Source: Macrothele yani
Lineage: Eukaryota; Arthropoda; Arachnida; Araneae; Macrothelidae
Assembly: GCA_039090855.1 (NCBI GenBank)
Contig: CM077023.1
Location: 78,467,127-78,531,126 of the forward strand
Direction of reading: 5' to 3'
Length of the DNA: 64,000 nucleotides
Every line of letters begins with the position of its first letter. Position 1 is the first letter of the stretch. This document shows, piece by piece, positions 32,757 to 43,032 of this stretch. The notes under the pieces are model-generated. The model did no database searches. It saw only the letters and a program-made list of their open reading frames with translations, and was not told the DNA's origin. A program made the translations under genes and the position numbers.

Positions 32757-33164
32757 TATCCATTTCACGCATTGGTTGCCGATTGCGCAGTGACACACAG
32801 CCTGAAATGTTTCACTTACTTTTCAATGTCTGTGTTGCTTTGAATTTTTAGGTTCTTGCGTCGATATTTATTTGCTACTAAATTTTTGCAACGGACCTCA
32901 CTAAATGCAAAGCATTTCAAAAATGAGTATATCATAAGGCTTACGGGAAAACGGACGTGTATACGGTGCACGATTGCAGCAGTTTATCATGTAAGTCAGA
33001 GCGAAAAATTGATCTGCAAGGTGCATTTCTGTGTCTTAAAAAAGCTTCTGTTAAAACACTTCACTGTTTTAAAACTTCCAATTTCTATATTGATGACTCG
33101 ACGGACATGATTTCTGGCAGATGAATTCCGAGCTTTTATTTCTCAGTTAGATCGATATATAGAT
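32757..33164. other. nothing recognised apart from a 32-base duplication
   Basis: 32777-32808 repeats, base for base, the sequence at 27715-27746 (CGATTGCGCAGTGACACACA and 12 more). The rest is AT-rich without motifs. Confidence 0.5.
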
Positions 33165-33375
33165 TTTTTTTTATTGGAGGTTAACGACCACTGTGAGCAT
33201 CTCAGTGAGTTATAAGCAATCGCCCGTCCCTTATTTAGGGCCACTGGTTCCAGGGAAAGGAGAGAGCCAGTGCCGTAAGACAAACACAACATCCATGCCT
33301 CACGGGATTCGAACCCGGACCCATCTCGGACGAATAATCAGAAGCCATCACTTAGACCACTGCGCCACCGGGACA
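33165..33375 (-). mobile_element. SINE1 copy, minus strand, nearly complete
   Basis: T-run tail, TAACGACCACTGTGAGCATC, body CGCCCGTCCCTTATTTAGGG, B box (inverted) GGGATTCGAACCCGG at 33303 and A box CTTAGACCACTGCGCCACCG at 33352. Close to the family consensus. Confidence 0.9.
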
Positions 33376-33439
33376 GCATATAGAACTTTAAATGTGATAT
33401 TGAAATTACTTTGCTAATTTTTTTTTAAATATCGCATGT

Positions 33440-33522
33440 GAAATATTATCATTATGTTCGCTGATTCTTTCATAAGGGAGGTTCAGCCTCCCCTGGCGTT
33501 CCCTAAGCTACGGGCCTGGCGT
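33440..33522. other. hAT-like end motif (right end orientation)
   Basis: CCCTAAGCTACGGGCCTG at 33503-33520 is the inverted form of the CAGGGCCGTAGCTAG-type end. A matching left end and duplication were not found. Confidence 0.35.
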
Positions 33523-33544
33523 GAGTTCTTTTGGAGAAGAAGGA

Positions 33545-33862
33545 AATGGCTAATTCATTTAGGAATACGAAGCAAGGCAACTGTGAAGGATGGAATTACG
33601 CTTGTTATCGTAAAGGAAGTCAGTGAAGAAGTAGAAACTATGTATTCGCTAATTTCTACAAGTTGCCGCAAAGAAGAGAGAACTTATGTTGTCTGGAGCA
33701 ACAGTGTGGTGATCCTATTACTTAGAAAAAAATAATAATAATGAGGATGAAAACGTATCAGTAATTAATCTCCATTCTTCGTGAAATTTTCAATAAATTG
33801 TCACATAGCTCGTAGAAAACAATATTTTACAACTATTGATTGCGAGCGGGCTTTTGATTTTG
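33545..33862 (+). pseudogene. RTE-type reverse transcriptase, very old fragment
   Basis: KDGITLVIVKEVSEEVETMY, ISTSCRKEERTYVVWSNSVV and ILLLRKK follow the RTE order DGITVDIIQEASGEIETVLAQ, FTRCLNEGKIPEDWNTATMI, LLHKK. A later TTIDCERAFDFV stretch recalls FIDYEKAFDSV. It is on the plus strand, far more diverged than the other copies, and cut by a SINE1 at 33866. Confidence 0.65.
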
Positions 33863-33865
33863 TCT

Positions 33866-34110
33866 TACCACCCCGGTGTAGAGTGGTACAAAGTGTTCAC
33901 TTTTAATCGTTCTTCCGAGATGGGTACGGGTTCTAACCCCTGGTGAGGCATGGCCGGCGTGTTCGTCTTATAGGTGGGGGGGGGGGGGACGTTGCTCCTC
34001 CTCCTTTCCTTGAGCCAGTGGTACCAAATGGGACGGGCAACAACTTGTAACTTACTGGGTTGCTCATATGGTGGTCATTACACCCCCAAACAAACGAAAT
34101 AAAATAAAAA
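33866..34110 (+). mobile_element. SINE1 copy
   Basis: Head near CCCCGGTGTAGAGTGGTACAA, B-box-like GGGTTCTAACCCC, a G-run expansion (33977-33988), body CAAATGGGACGGGCAACAAC and tail ACACCCCCAAACAAACG with A-rich end. Confidence 0.82.
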
Positions 34111-34249
34111 TGCCCTAACATCTTTAGTTACCAAACAACCTTTGAAACTCAGAGGCACGAACATTTTCTACAGTGATATACAGGTTTCTCCCGCTTACCG
34201 AAAGCACGCTTTACGCCAATTCGGTTTTACGAAAGACCTACATTAGCAC

Positions 34250-35003
34250 CAGGACCGCAGCAAGATTTTCTTATCTAGGAGGGCGAAACTTGAAATTACG
34301 CCCCTTCGAGCTCCACTCAAATAATACGTTGTTTTTACTTTCTCACACACCACCGTTATAGGGAAGTATTATGATTGTTCAAAAACTGCATTTCAGGTTT
34401 TTGACATAATTTTATTCAAAATGTAAAAACTAAGTAAATACCCAAGAACCACAGGTTGTAAATACTCAGTAAAGCGTAAACGTTATGTGAACGCCGACAA
34501 CACAACACTCCACAGAAATGCAGAACGAAAAACAAACCAGCTCAGAACAAATGAGTATCGGATAGTGAACGTAACAATAGGAAGCAGTTTTAGGAGTAGA
34601 GCTTGGAAAAATTCCGTTCAAGGTTAAACTCTCAGAGAACTTTCTGAGACAGAGCTCAGATGATTAATTAGCTCTTCATCCCAACATGTTCGGAAAGGTC
34701 ATGGAGGTTAGACATATCAGGATATTGTTTTCTATGTCTCCATTCACTGCTTTAGAAAATTTCCTTCCTGGATATGAGATGTTCAGACCTCACAGTGTAT
34801 TTTACTCTCTACCCTGGTTAACTGCATGGAATACTGTATGAGGCTAACCAAAGTCCTTAAATAGATAATACTGAAGGATGTAACTTTCTTTTTTAGTTAC
34901 AATTTCTATTTTGTACGTCCTCCAGAGCATGAATTTACGCCCTTGAAATGACCATTCTGGGAGGGCAACCACCCTCCCTGCCATCTCGGTAGCTACGGCC
35001 CTT
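34250..35003. mobile_element. hAT-like non-autonomous element in Tigger
   Basis: Ends CAGGACCGCAGC and (inverted, right) AAGGGCCGTAGC, with flanking 8-bp direct repeats ATTAGCAC (34242-34249) and ATTAACAC (35004-35011). The Tigger terminal repeat is interrupted between them. No transposase frame inside. Confidence 0.75.
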
Positions 35004-35129
35004 ATTAACACCTGTTTTCGCTAACCGAAAGAAATACGAAGAGGATTCTCGCTTGTAAGAAAAAAGGCGAAAAGAGTACTCAGCGTTTGTTTTGCAGCGA
35101 GCCGTTATAGAGGCAGTGCATTACAGGAT

Positions 35130-35770
35130 ACGTTAGTACTTTTGTTGAAAAATTCTGTAGAGAGAATAACCTTGATAATAGGTGTCTTGTGATTGTCGAT
35201 CATTGTGCTGCTCATCCACCTGGCACTACAGAGTATGGCGGCAACATTCGTATTGTGTTCTTACTCCCAAATACGACGTTGTTGCTGAAATCGTGTGATC
35301 AAGGCCTAATAGCCACAATCAAGGGTTATTATATATGCAAAATGCGATTCGTTTTATTGTAAGTGACTTTAACAGAGAGAGCAACTCCGAAACATCTTTG
35401 GGAGAGATCTGGAAAGACTACAACATAAAACTGCCAATCGCCAACCTTGGAGATGCTCTCGGTAGGCTAACAGTCTCCACGAGAAATGGCGTTTGGAGGA
35501 AACTGTGTCCCAAGGCTTCAAACCAACGACAACAAATACTGCAATAGTGAGTTTAGCTAAGGAGGCTGGGTTTGTGGAAGTTGACCAAGATGATGTTGAA
35601 GAGGTTTTGGAATCCCACATAACAAAGGACTGACAAATGAAGAGCTGATGCGATTAAAAGAGGAAAGGATAAGAATCGAAAACTAACGCAGAGCGAACGG
35701 CTCGAAAGAGAAGTCGTCCAGGAACAAAACGTGAAGCACTTGCGGGAAATTTCCGTTATGATTGACACTG
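35130..35770 (+). pseudogene. Tigger (pogo) transposase, decayed
   Basis: Readable pieces include CLVIVDHCAAHPPG (second catalytic aspartate, usual form VDNAPGHP), then IVFLLPNTTLLLKSCDQGLIATIKGYY (the final catalytic D in DQG) and LTNEELMRLKEER near the C-terminus. Stops and frameshifts separate them. The N-terminal DNA-binding part is missing or unrecognisable. Confidence 0.78.
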
Positions 35771-36684
35771 CTGCAATGATTGCAGAAAAGTAGGACTTTA
35801 ATTTTGAAAGGGCACGGGTTTAGGGTAGGTTTGCAGGATGTTTTGAGTGCCTAAAAAGGAACTGTATGATAGAAAAATGCGTGAGGCTAAACAGTCAAGC
35901 ATACTGTCGTATCTCAAGCCTTCCACATCTGCCACAACAGAAGACGAACATCGATATTGAGGCAGGCAGACATAGAAGATGTAGTCATTAGTGATCTGCC
36001 TGCCCTGGTAGATTCAGACGACTATGAGATGTTAATAAATGACCCTCTCTCTCCAACATCTTAGTCTCCTATACCTTCCACCATCCCAACTTCCGACGAT
36101 CCAGATTAACACACACACACACACACACACACCATCACCACCTCTCAGCCTTCCACAGTATACTCTCTATCTTCCTGATTCTGGTAAATGAAACTACACT
36201 GTACATACATAATTTCTGCTGTTTAGGGGCTGTGTATTTATCAGATCATTCCTGCTTTTACTATACTTTAAGTGCTATTTAGGTTTTACGTGTTATATTT
36301 GGTAGGTTATTTTTTGGGAGGCTCTGGGAAAAAAAATTTCCCCTTATAAATGAATGGTAATTGCTTCTTCACTTTACGTCATTTCGGCTTGCGAAAAGCT
36401 TCATGGGAACGTTCTGTTTTCGGATAGCGAGAAAGACCTGTATTTGGAAACATACATAAAAGAGTACGTGTTGAAATTAAAGGTTACAGGAGAGAAAAGC
36501 AGCAACATAATAGTGTCCAAAAGTTTCGAATGGATATTTGCAACTCTTTCCTCCGATTTTATAGTTTTTGTAATCTTTTCATTGCTTGAAACTTTTGCAT
36601 TTCTAAAGTCATGTAAAATGAAAAGGGAGGGAGGGGATTGAGAAGATATTATAGCGAAACTGTCCTTTTTCACTAGCCAAAAAC

Positions 36685-36815
36685 AAAATGCCGGAGGTGG
36701 AATTCAAGCCACACGTCTTCCTACTCCGGAGCGGGTGTTCTACCGATTGAACTACGCCGGCAAGGTTTATCGCTGCAACTTGCCGTTTTGACTTGCGTCA
36801 CCTCAGTGGTGCGCT
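36685..36815 (-). mobile_element. head of tRNA-headed repeat, fragment
   Basis: In minus-strand order: leader (TGACGCAAGTC, AACGGCAAGTTGCAGCGAT), then a tRNA-like block GCCGGCGTAGTTCAATCGG ... GCTCCGGAG ... and CTCCGGCA. The 66-base minisatellite part is absent, so this is a truncated copy. The acceptor-like arms GCCGG/CCGGC can pair, but the T arm is imperfect. Confidence 0.7.
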
Positions 36816-36819
36816 GCAG

Positions 36820-37545
36820 TTTCTCTAACTCCAGGCATTTTAATGCGATACAAACATTTTCAAGTCAGACATTTGGGTATGGTACGACAAAAGAACATAT
36901 TAGCTGGGATAATTGTGTTAGCGTTTTCTTGACAACATCATTGCAAGCATCTCTCTTCGCTGACGACACAGAGGGATTTAGCCACTAATAACCTTTCAGA
37001 ATTGCAGATTATTGAAGATCATGACATTTTTACTTGAAGGGAAAGAAGAAAGGTGAATTTCGAGATGATTCTTACATGGAACAAACTGATTTTGAGATGG
37101 AGTTAATTTCGAAGTGGTTGATATTTATGTCTTTGTTCATAAGAAAAATTCCAACTTGCCTGATTTACGGGGCTTTCTGGAGCTTTGAAAGCCTTACAAA
37201 ATAAATTTTGGAAAGTCTGAAAAAAAAAAAAAAATCAATTAAAAGCAGCATTCAAGAGGAGACAAAGGAAGTTTTATCAGATATCACTAGGGAAAATTAA
37301 TATATTTTCAAAAGAAACATTACCGAGAAAAAAAATATTTCGTCATTTAGTTTTGACAGCTTTCGCTTAATGATCACTTACATGGGTCCGAACTAAGAAC
37401 GATGTGCAGAGATAAACGAAATAAACAACGACTGTTAAAAGATAGCAGGGGGGGGGGAGACATGGATAATGAAAAAGGGGAATGTTTCTTATATCATTGT
37501 CAGTATCAATACTCCCAAGTGGCAGGAGCTAGCCGCTTGGGAGTA
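36820..37545. other. no element recognised
   Basis: A 66-codon plus frame at 36788-36988 ends LQASLFADDTEGFSH, recalling an FADD reverse transcriptase box, but flanking motifs are absent. Near 37508-37545 a 15-base stem (ATACTCCCAAGTGGC with one mismatch) and 8-base loop abuts the T tail of the next SINE1. Confidence 0.4.
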
Positions 37546-37547
37546 TT

Positions 37548-37768
37548 TTTTTTTTTTTAGTCGGAGGTTTAACGACCACCGTGAGCAACTCGATGGACTA
37601 TAAGAAGTCGCCCGTCCCTAATTTAGGGTCACTGGCTCCAGCGAAGGGAGAGAGCCAGTGCCGTAAGAAAAACACAACATCCATGCCTCACCGGGATTCG
37701 AACCCGAACCTTTTCGGACGAATGATCAAAGGCCATCGCTTAGACCACTGCTCCACCTGGGGGCGGCA
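37548..37768 (-). mobile_element. SINE1 copy, minus strand, nearly complete
   Basis: All landmarks present: T-run, GGTTTAACGACCACCGTGAG, CGCCCGTCCCTAATTTAGGG, GGGATTCGAACCCGAACC, CGCTTAGACCACTGCTCCAC. Confidence 0.92.
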
Positions 37769-37837
37769 GTACTTATTTTAATATGCTGTGTAATGCATTT
37801 ATTTTAAAAAGGTAATTTTTGGTGTTTTTCCTGTCTT

Positions 37838-37985
37838 TCTGGGGGGGGGGGGGGGTTACGTTCACTGTGAGCAACTCGAGGATAAGCAGATGTCCATGCC
37901 TAATTTATGGCCTGTAGTTCTAGAATTCGAACTCGGACCCACCTCGGACGAATGGTCAGAAGCCAGCGCTTAGACCACTAAGCCG
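37838..37985 (-). mobile_element. SINE1 copy, minus strand, with internal deletion
   Basis: Starts with a G run in place of the usual tail, then TCACTGTGAGCAACTCGAGG, a shortened body, and a good head (GGACGAATGGTCAGAAGCCA, GCGCTTAGACCACTAAGCCG). Confidence 0.82.
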
Positions 37986-38159
37986 TTTTTTGGTGTCACG
38001 GTACGATACGTATTGACACGGCTCCTAACGGTGGCGCATCATGTGATGTGTACAATCTTCAGCATTTTCTGATAGCAAGGAAGAAGTGCTGATACCCGTT
38101 TTATTTTTATTCTTTTTAACGACGAAAAAAACACTGTATTTATACAGTACATCCATATA

Positions 38160-38976
38160 CACTGAGATGCTAGTTTATCAGGTCCACTTGCCCACGTTAC
38201 ATAAATAGCTCACTCCAACACGTGAGAGCGGTGTACGGTATAAATCAGGCAGAGCAGCTCGTTGAGCATTTGTTAGCTTCCGATCGAGGACCGAAATGGG
38301 CATAACGAGTGATCTGGGCGACTTCGAACGTGACATGATAATATTGGAGCCAAGAGTGTCGGTTCTAGCATTTTGCAAACGGCCGCCAGCCTGGTCTTTT
38401 CACGCACCAGCAATCGACGATCCTGTGGACGAAAACGAGGGACCGGAATAGGGTGACCTGAGGGTACAAAGGATAATGGCGACATCGTAATCGGCTATTG
38501 TAGCCCATTGACAAAATGGTTAGATCCGTGGTGAGTTCGAAGATGATCCTCGACACACCAGTGTTGCAATCTTTAGTGACTTGTCAGATTGAATCTCCGT
38601 CTGTTCGCTTGCATGATTCTCGCAAGTCCTTTTTGACTCCTCTGACTAACCAGTTGCTTTTGTCTACAAGATCGGCGATTCCTGGAAGCTTTTTGCGTGT
38701 CACGCCATGCAAGGCAAACTGCGGTCCTGAGTGAAAAGCCTAGGACGACGGGCGTTCGGAAGATTCTCGAATCGGCACTTCCGGCGCCAAGTATCATGCC
38801 ACGTTCAAAGTTGCTCAGATCACTCGTTTTCTCCATTGCGATCTTCAATTGAATGTTAACTGATGCTCGATTAGCTGGAGTGCCTGACTTATACCGAACA
38901 CTGTGCCGGTTTACGTGTAGGAGTGAGCCATTTATTTGCGGAGGGAAAGTGTGCCTTATAAACTGGCATCTCAGTG
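38160..38976. mobile_element. hairpin-type Tc1 relic (two 5' halves head to head)
   Basis: The ends CACTGAGATGCTAGTTTATC and, inverted from 38976, CACTGAGATGCCAGTTTATA start an imperfect inverted repeat of about 230 bases. Each arm runs from a Tc1-like end into the start of a transposase gene: MGITSDLGDFERDMI on the plus strand (38296) and MEKTSDLSNFERGMI on the minus strand (38836 downwards). A TA lies before the left end; the right flank reads AA. Two 5' halves of one Tc1 family have been joined into a palindromic, non-coding element. Confidence 0.78.
38573..38848 (-). pseudogene. Tc1 transposase N-terminus
   Basis: MEKTSDLSNFERGMILGAGS starts a helix-turn-helix-like region; then RNRRSCRQKQLVSQRSQKGL recalls the basic linker (GRKSKLSDRDRRAL) of Tc1 proteins. 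There is no catalytic domain, because the palindrome centre replaces it. Confidence 0.6.
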
Positions 38977-39469
38977 AATGTATAAGTATGTACGTGTTTG
39001 TGTGTATGAATATAATGCATATATATATATACTATATCAGGGGCGAATATTCGAGGTGTGCTAGGTGCGCACCCACACAAAATCGCAATTTAACCTACAT
39101 TATCGTTTTTTTCGGATTTATTTCTAATAAACTGATTGCATTATATATATATGCAGAGTTTTTGCTGGTCCTTGATAAAGCCAAGGCTCAGTATTCTCGA
39201 CACTTTCTACATTCAGTTGTTCTATTTTTTTCTCTTTTTTTCTCACACCGGTCAATTCATAACCTTTTCTATGTTGTACTTGGTATGAGTCAAAAATAAT
39301 TTTTGCTTCAGTCTCTTCTTAATAGAAGAGACTGATATTTAGTAGTTCGAGCGTTAATGTGAATTCTGAATTTTCATAACTGCTGCGTTGCGCGTTTTGA
39401 TCTTCAGGTTATTTTGCAACTTTCGTTTTAAATTCTTAAGTTTTTCTTATGTTTTCGGCTATGCTCTTA

Positions 39470-39650
39470 AGTATATATATATATATATACAGGGGTGACA
39501 TGGAGGAGACTGGCACAAGACAGACCGTTGTGGAGGAAACTTGGGGAGACCTTCGTCCAGCAGTGGATTGATAATGGTTGACAATGATGATGATGATGAT
39601 ATATATATATATATATTCTATAAAGAAGATACCTAAGCATTTGCTCTTTA

Positions 39651-39711
<61 letters not shown>
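39470..39711 (+). mobile_element. RTE 3' end in a (TA)n tract
   Basis: 39492-39600 is the last 110 bases of the RTE element on the plus strand (GTGACATGGAGGAGACTGGC to TTGACA and (ATG)n). TA repeats border it on both sides (39470-39489 and from 39600), and a further 60-base TA tract lies at 39652-39711. This is the shortest of the 5'-truncated copies and shows the TA preference most clearly. Confidence 0.9.
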
Positions 39712-39715
<4 letters not shown>

Positions 39716-39797
39716 CAGTATAATTCAATAATTCAATGTTCTGATTCACAATTCAATGTTCTGCTACGAGCTATTGATTTTCTGTCAACTTTTAGAT

Positions 39798-40098
39798 TTA
39801 TATAGAGGATTTTAGGAAAAGAATGTCTGACCCCAAGTCTTAAATAACCCTTAGAAGTAGGAAGCTAGGAGATTTGGGCTAGAGTGCCTGGCTGGAAAGT
39901 CACACGGAAGCGAGGTAGAAAGGAACCCTTATTTGTAACGAGAATGGGAGCTAGTACTCTGTGTCCGACGGCTTAACGTGCCCATCCGACGCACGGCGGA
40001 TATTTAGTAGTTCGAGCGTTCGTACCTGCCTAGGGTCCATCCTGAGATTTCTCTGTGGCAGTCACGAACGTTGATCACTAGGCCATCCGCGGACCCAT
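39798..40098 (-). mobile_element. SINE2 copy, minus strand
   Basis: Runs from the reversed 3' end (ATAGAGGATTTTAGGAAAAG) through AGATTTGGGCTAGAGTGCC, GCACGGCGGATATTTAGTAG to the head (GATCACTAGGCCATCCGCGG, the inverted A box). The B box is mutated (GTCCATCCTGAGA). A 22-base scrap of the same family (ATATTTAGTAGTTCGAGCGT) also occurs at 39335. Confidence 0.88.
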
Positions 40099-40257
40099 AT
40101 AAAAAGAACTACTAGAAGAGATGAATTTTGGAAATGATTTGCGGAGACCTTCGTTTAGGCTGTATACTTTGTTCAAGCATTTGACTTCAACGTTTTGATT
40201 TCAGAGGTCGTCATCTGACGGATAATATGTTGACCTGTACTCGAAGTGAATAACCTG

Positions 40258-40470
40258 CGACCCCGGTGACCGGGTGGTACAAGGCGCGAGCTTCTAGCCA
40301 TTCGTCCTAGATTGGTTCGAATCTCTTGTGAGGCATGGGTGGTGTGCTTGTCTTACGAAACTTGCTGTGTTCCCTTTCCTGGAGCGAGTAGCCCTAAATT
40401 AGGGACGTGCGATTACTTGTAGCGCACTGGGTTGCTCCCAGTGACCGTTGAACCCACGATAAAAGAAAAA
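40258..40470 (+). mobile_element. SINE1 copy
   Basis: Head CCCCGGTGACCGGGTGGTAC, B-box-like TTGGTTCGAATCTC, body CCTAAATTAGGGACGTGCGA, tail GTGACCGTTGAACCCACG and A-rich end. Confidence 0.85.
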
Positions 40471-40972
40471 ATCGGTGATGGCACTTCCAGGACCCGACAG
40501 GACTCTAACCTTTGTGATATTTAAACTTTTCAAACCTGTTCTTTGTTTAACACTCTATGGTTAAATCTGGCGTCAATGGCTACAAAATTCCTTCACTGGG
40601 GCAGGTATTCACTAAAAAAAATAGCCGCGTCGATTGTAACAGGAATTTTCCATGCTGTATCTAATTTTTGTTTTCTCTAGTTATGCCCCTCAAAGTTAAA
40701 ATTTCAAATCTGCATCACGATTTTTGGCTCAAGTGATATGTCGCATGTGCACAACACCGAATGCATCAATTTTGCTGAGGCTGTTTTGTATATATTTTCC
40801 TCTTTTTTAGAAAATTCTTATTCTTTTGTATGTACGGAAGCCAGATTTTAACATCTGCAGGATTTGCTGATGTGCATATGTTAATGAATTACCGAATACA
40901 CTACGCTATCTGTATAACAAAGACTTATGACTTTAAAATCTCCTTTAATGGCGTAAACACCAACACTCAATA

Positions 40973-41146
40973 CAGTCGATTCCAGTTAATTGGGCCTTCG
41001 GTTAATCGGGGCAGCAGTTTATTTTAGACAATTCTTGAACATCCCAAATTAGCTCTTTGGGATAAAGCTTTGCATAATGGAGGAAACTGCTTAACTGGTC
41101 TAAAATGTCCTAGTCCCGATGTGTCCAAATTAACCGGAATCTACTT
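40973..41146. mobile_element. Tigger-type MITE
   Basis: 174 bases between TA dinucleotides. The ends are CAGTCGATTCCAGTTAATTG and, inverted, AAGTAGATTCCGGTTAATTT. Repeats of TTAATTGG/TTAATCGG type are typical of Tigger-derived MITEs. Confidence 0.72.
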
Positions 41147-41227
41147 TATTTGCCCAGCTTTCGCCCTCTTCTGGGAGGCTTCATCTGGACTCAATTGTCA
41201 GAGCTACAAAATTCCTTCACTGGACAA

Positions 41228-41335
41228 TGCTGAAACAATTCATAGAACGGTAACATACAGCGCTTGAACAGTTCATAGAACGGTAACAGATAACGCTGAA
41301 ACAATTCATAGAAAGTTAACAGACACAGCTGAATT
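41228..41335. repeat. 33-bp tandem repeat, three copies
   Basis: The unit is GCTGAAACAATTCATAGAAC followed by GGTAACAGATAAC, with a few substitutions between copies. Confidence 0.85.
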
Positions 41336-41474
41336 GTTGCAGCATTGTCTTATAACCGTTTAAGCTCTGAAAAACAAGCCCAGACGAAGCCTCCCAAAGG
41401 ACTGCGGAAGCTTGGCAAATATTGAGTGTTTGTGTTTACGCCAATAAAAGAGATTTTAGACTCATTTTAAGTCT

Positions 41475-42280
41475 TGTGTTATAATATATTCATCAACTTA
41501 AAAAGCAAATAAAAATAAAAAAGCACCTTAATCGTTCTTAGTCGCAGTATGTGCGCCGGTTAAAAATGATTTTGGAACAGTGTTTCAATTCACTTTGAAA
41601 TTCGTTGAACTTTTGTAGTCAGTTTTATTGCTCGATTTTTGAATGTGTTAATATATTTTGCTGCGCTTACACCCACGGAAGAATTAAATTGACTCAGAAT
41701 ACATTTTCAGTACGCAATAGAAACAACTGAACAGATTTTGATGCATTATCTTGAATGGTCATATTTATTCGCAGGGTGCGAAAACCAAATTTTCGGATGT
41801 TTTGTATGTACTTGCGTATACCGGCAAAAATGAAAAAAAGTAAAATAAGTCGCTCTCTTCTGAATTTTTTTAGAGTCTGAAACTAACTCATTTTAGGCAC
41901 GTCGACGAAGTCTACTGTTTAAATACAGTGCCAGTTAATCTGTGCACATACCTCGGGAAAAATAAAATTAGAAATGCGCATTATACTGTAAGTTTTCATG
42001 CTTTCATACGGATCGAAAATAATTTGCGAACGAAATAAATGAAATTTATGCCGAAATTTTAGCAATAGAGATTAAGTATAAGAGTAAAATTTAGACAGTC
42101 AAATATATTTAGAAAAAAAGAAGGTGTATGTGAGGTCTTAGCAATTGAAACAATGAATTTTAGAAATGGTGCGCATGTATGTGCTTGCATGCATATAAGA
42201 TGACTGACGACAAAAAAAAACCCAAGCTTAATTTGTGTCTACTGTCAGTTGAACTGCGCGATAGGGCAAATTCGATCAAT
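41475..42280. other. AT-rich stretch, nothing recognised
   Basis: No frames over 60 codons and no terminal repeats seen. Confidence 0.5.
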
Positions 42281-42282
42281 TT

Positions 42283-42449
42283 TTTTCAAGCAGTGGCCTG
42301 TCCCTAATTTAGGGTCACTGGCTTCAGGGAGGGGAGAGAGCCGGTACACCGTGGCAGACACACTACCTGCACTTCATCCGTTGTTCAAAATCCGTGCCCA
42401 CTCGGACGGTCAAACAAACGGGCAGAAGCGCTTAAACCACTGCACCACT
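42283..42449 (-). mobile_element. SINE1 copy, minus strand, diverged
   Basis: Body CTGTCCCTAATTTAGGGTCA is well kept; the B-box region is degraded (TTCAAAATCCGTGCC); the head ends AGCGCTTAAACCACTGCACC. Directly after its 5' end a 25-base unit (ATGTGTTTTTCGACATGTTA...) is duplicated. Confidence 0.8.
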
Positions 42450-42454
42450 ATGTG

Positions 42455-43030
42455 TTTTTCGACATGTTATAAATATGTGTTTTTCGACATGTTATAAATA
42501 TGTGTTTACGTAGCCTGGTCATATGTTTAGACAGTTTTTGTATAACGCTCGTTAATTTCAAGGAATGTTTTTCGAATTTTGAAGCTGCAAACATGTAGAA
42601 TTTGAACCGGTGTGTTGTATTCTGGACATTTACGTCATTTCACCTTACGTCAGGGGAGTTTGGATTTTGTCTCATTTTTCCTGTTCCTTAAAAAGCTCAA
42701 AAATCTTAAAGGTTAGATGATGTCGAAGCAGCTAAACAAAAAGACGAAGGAGATGGTGGCGATTTCCAAAGTTGAGCTTGAAAGGTGGTTCTCAGACGCC
42801 TTAGAAGGATATGTTGTTAAGTGTTTGAAACCGCTCATGATGCTTACAGTGAGGTAGTTTAATCTCTCGTACTTTTTAATGCAGTTCTTTAAATCTTTGC
42901 TACTCAGTTTTGATTGAACAATTTACAGAACGATTGAAAAGAGAAACGTTCGATGGAGCTGCCTGCGAGACCAGTCAATTGCCAAACTGGAACGTGCTTT
43001 TGGATTATATTGACCAATAATCCTTTTATA
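42455..43030. other. no element; one short coding-like frame
   Basis: 42719-42856 encodes 46 residues (MSKQLNKKTKEMVAISKVEL and onward) with ordinary composition. No family is recognised, and it may be chance. Confidence 0.3.
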
Positions 43031-43032
43031 TG

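Larger units (their letters stand above)
34181..36440 (+). mobile_element. pogo/Tigger-type transposon with nested hAT-like element
   Basis: TA flanks (34179-34180, 36441-36442) and inverted ends CAGGTTTCTCCCGCTTACCG and CAGGTCTTTCTCGCTATCCG, of the kind found in Tigger elements. A 754-base hAT-like insertion sits near the left end; without it and its duplication the element is about 1.5 kb. A decayed DDE transposase lies in the middle. Confidence 0.82.
40921..41474. repeat. inverted repeat with about 50-bp arms
   Basis: 40921-40970 pairs with 41420-41474 (AATGGCGTAAACACCAACAC against GTTTGTGTTTACGCCAATAA, written from each side). The interval holds a Tigger MITE and a 33-base triple repeat. 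The right arm ends in AATAAAAG, which recalls the head-to-head Penelope-like pair at 1744-2902, but no coding trace was found. Confidence 0.6.

Noticed and set aside
36788..36988. Reverse transcriptase fragment ending LFADDTEGF
   Set aside because: Only one five-residue motif fits, and the neighbouring motifs are absent.
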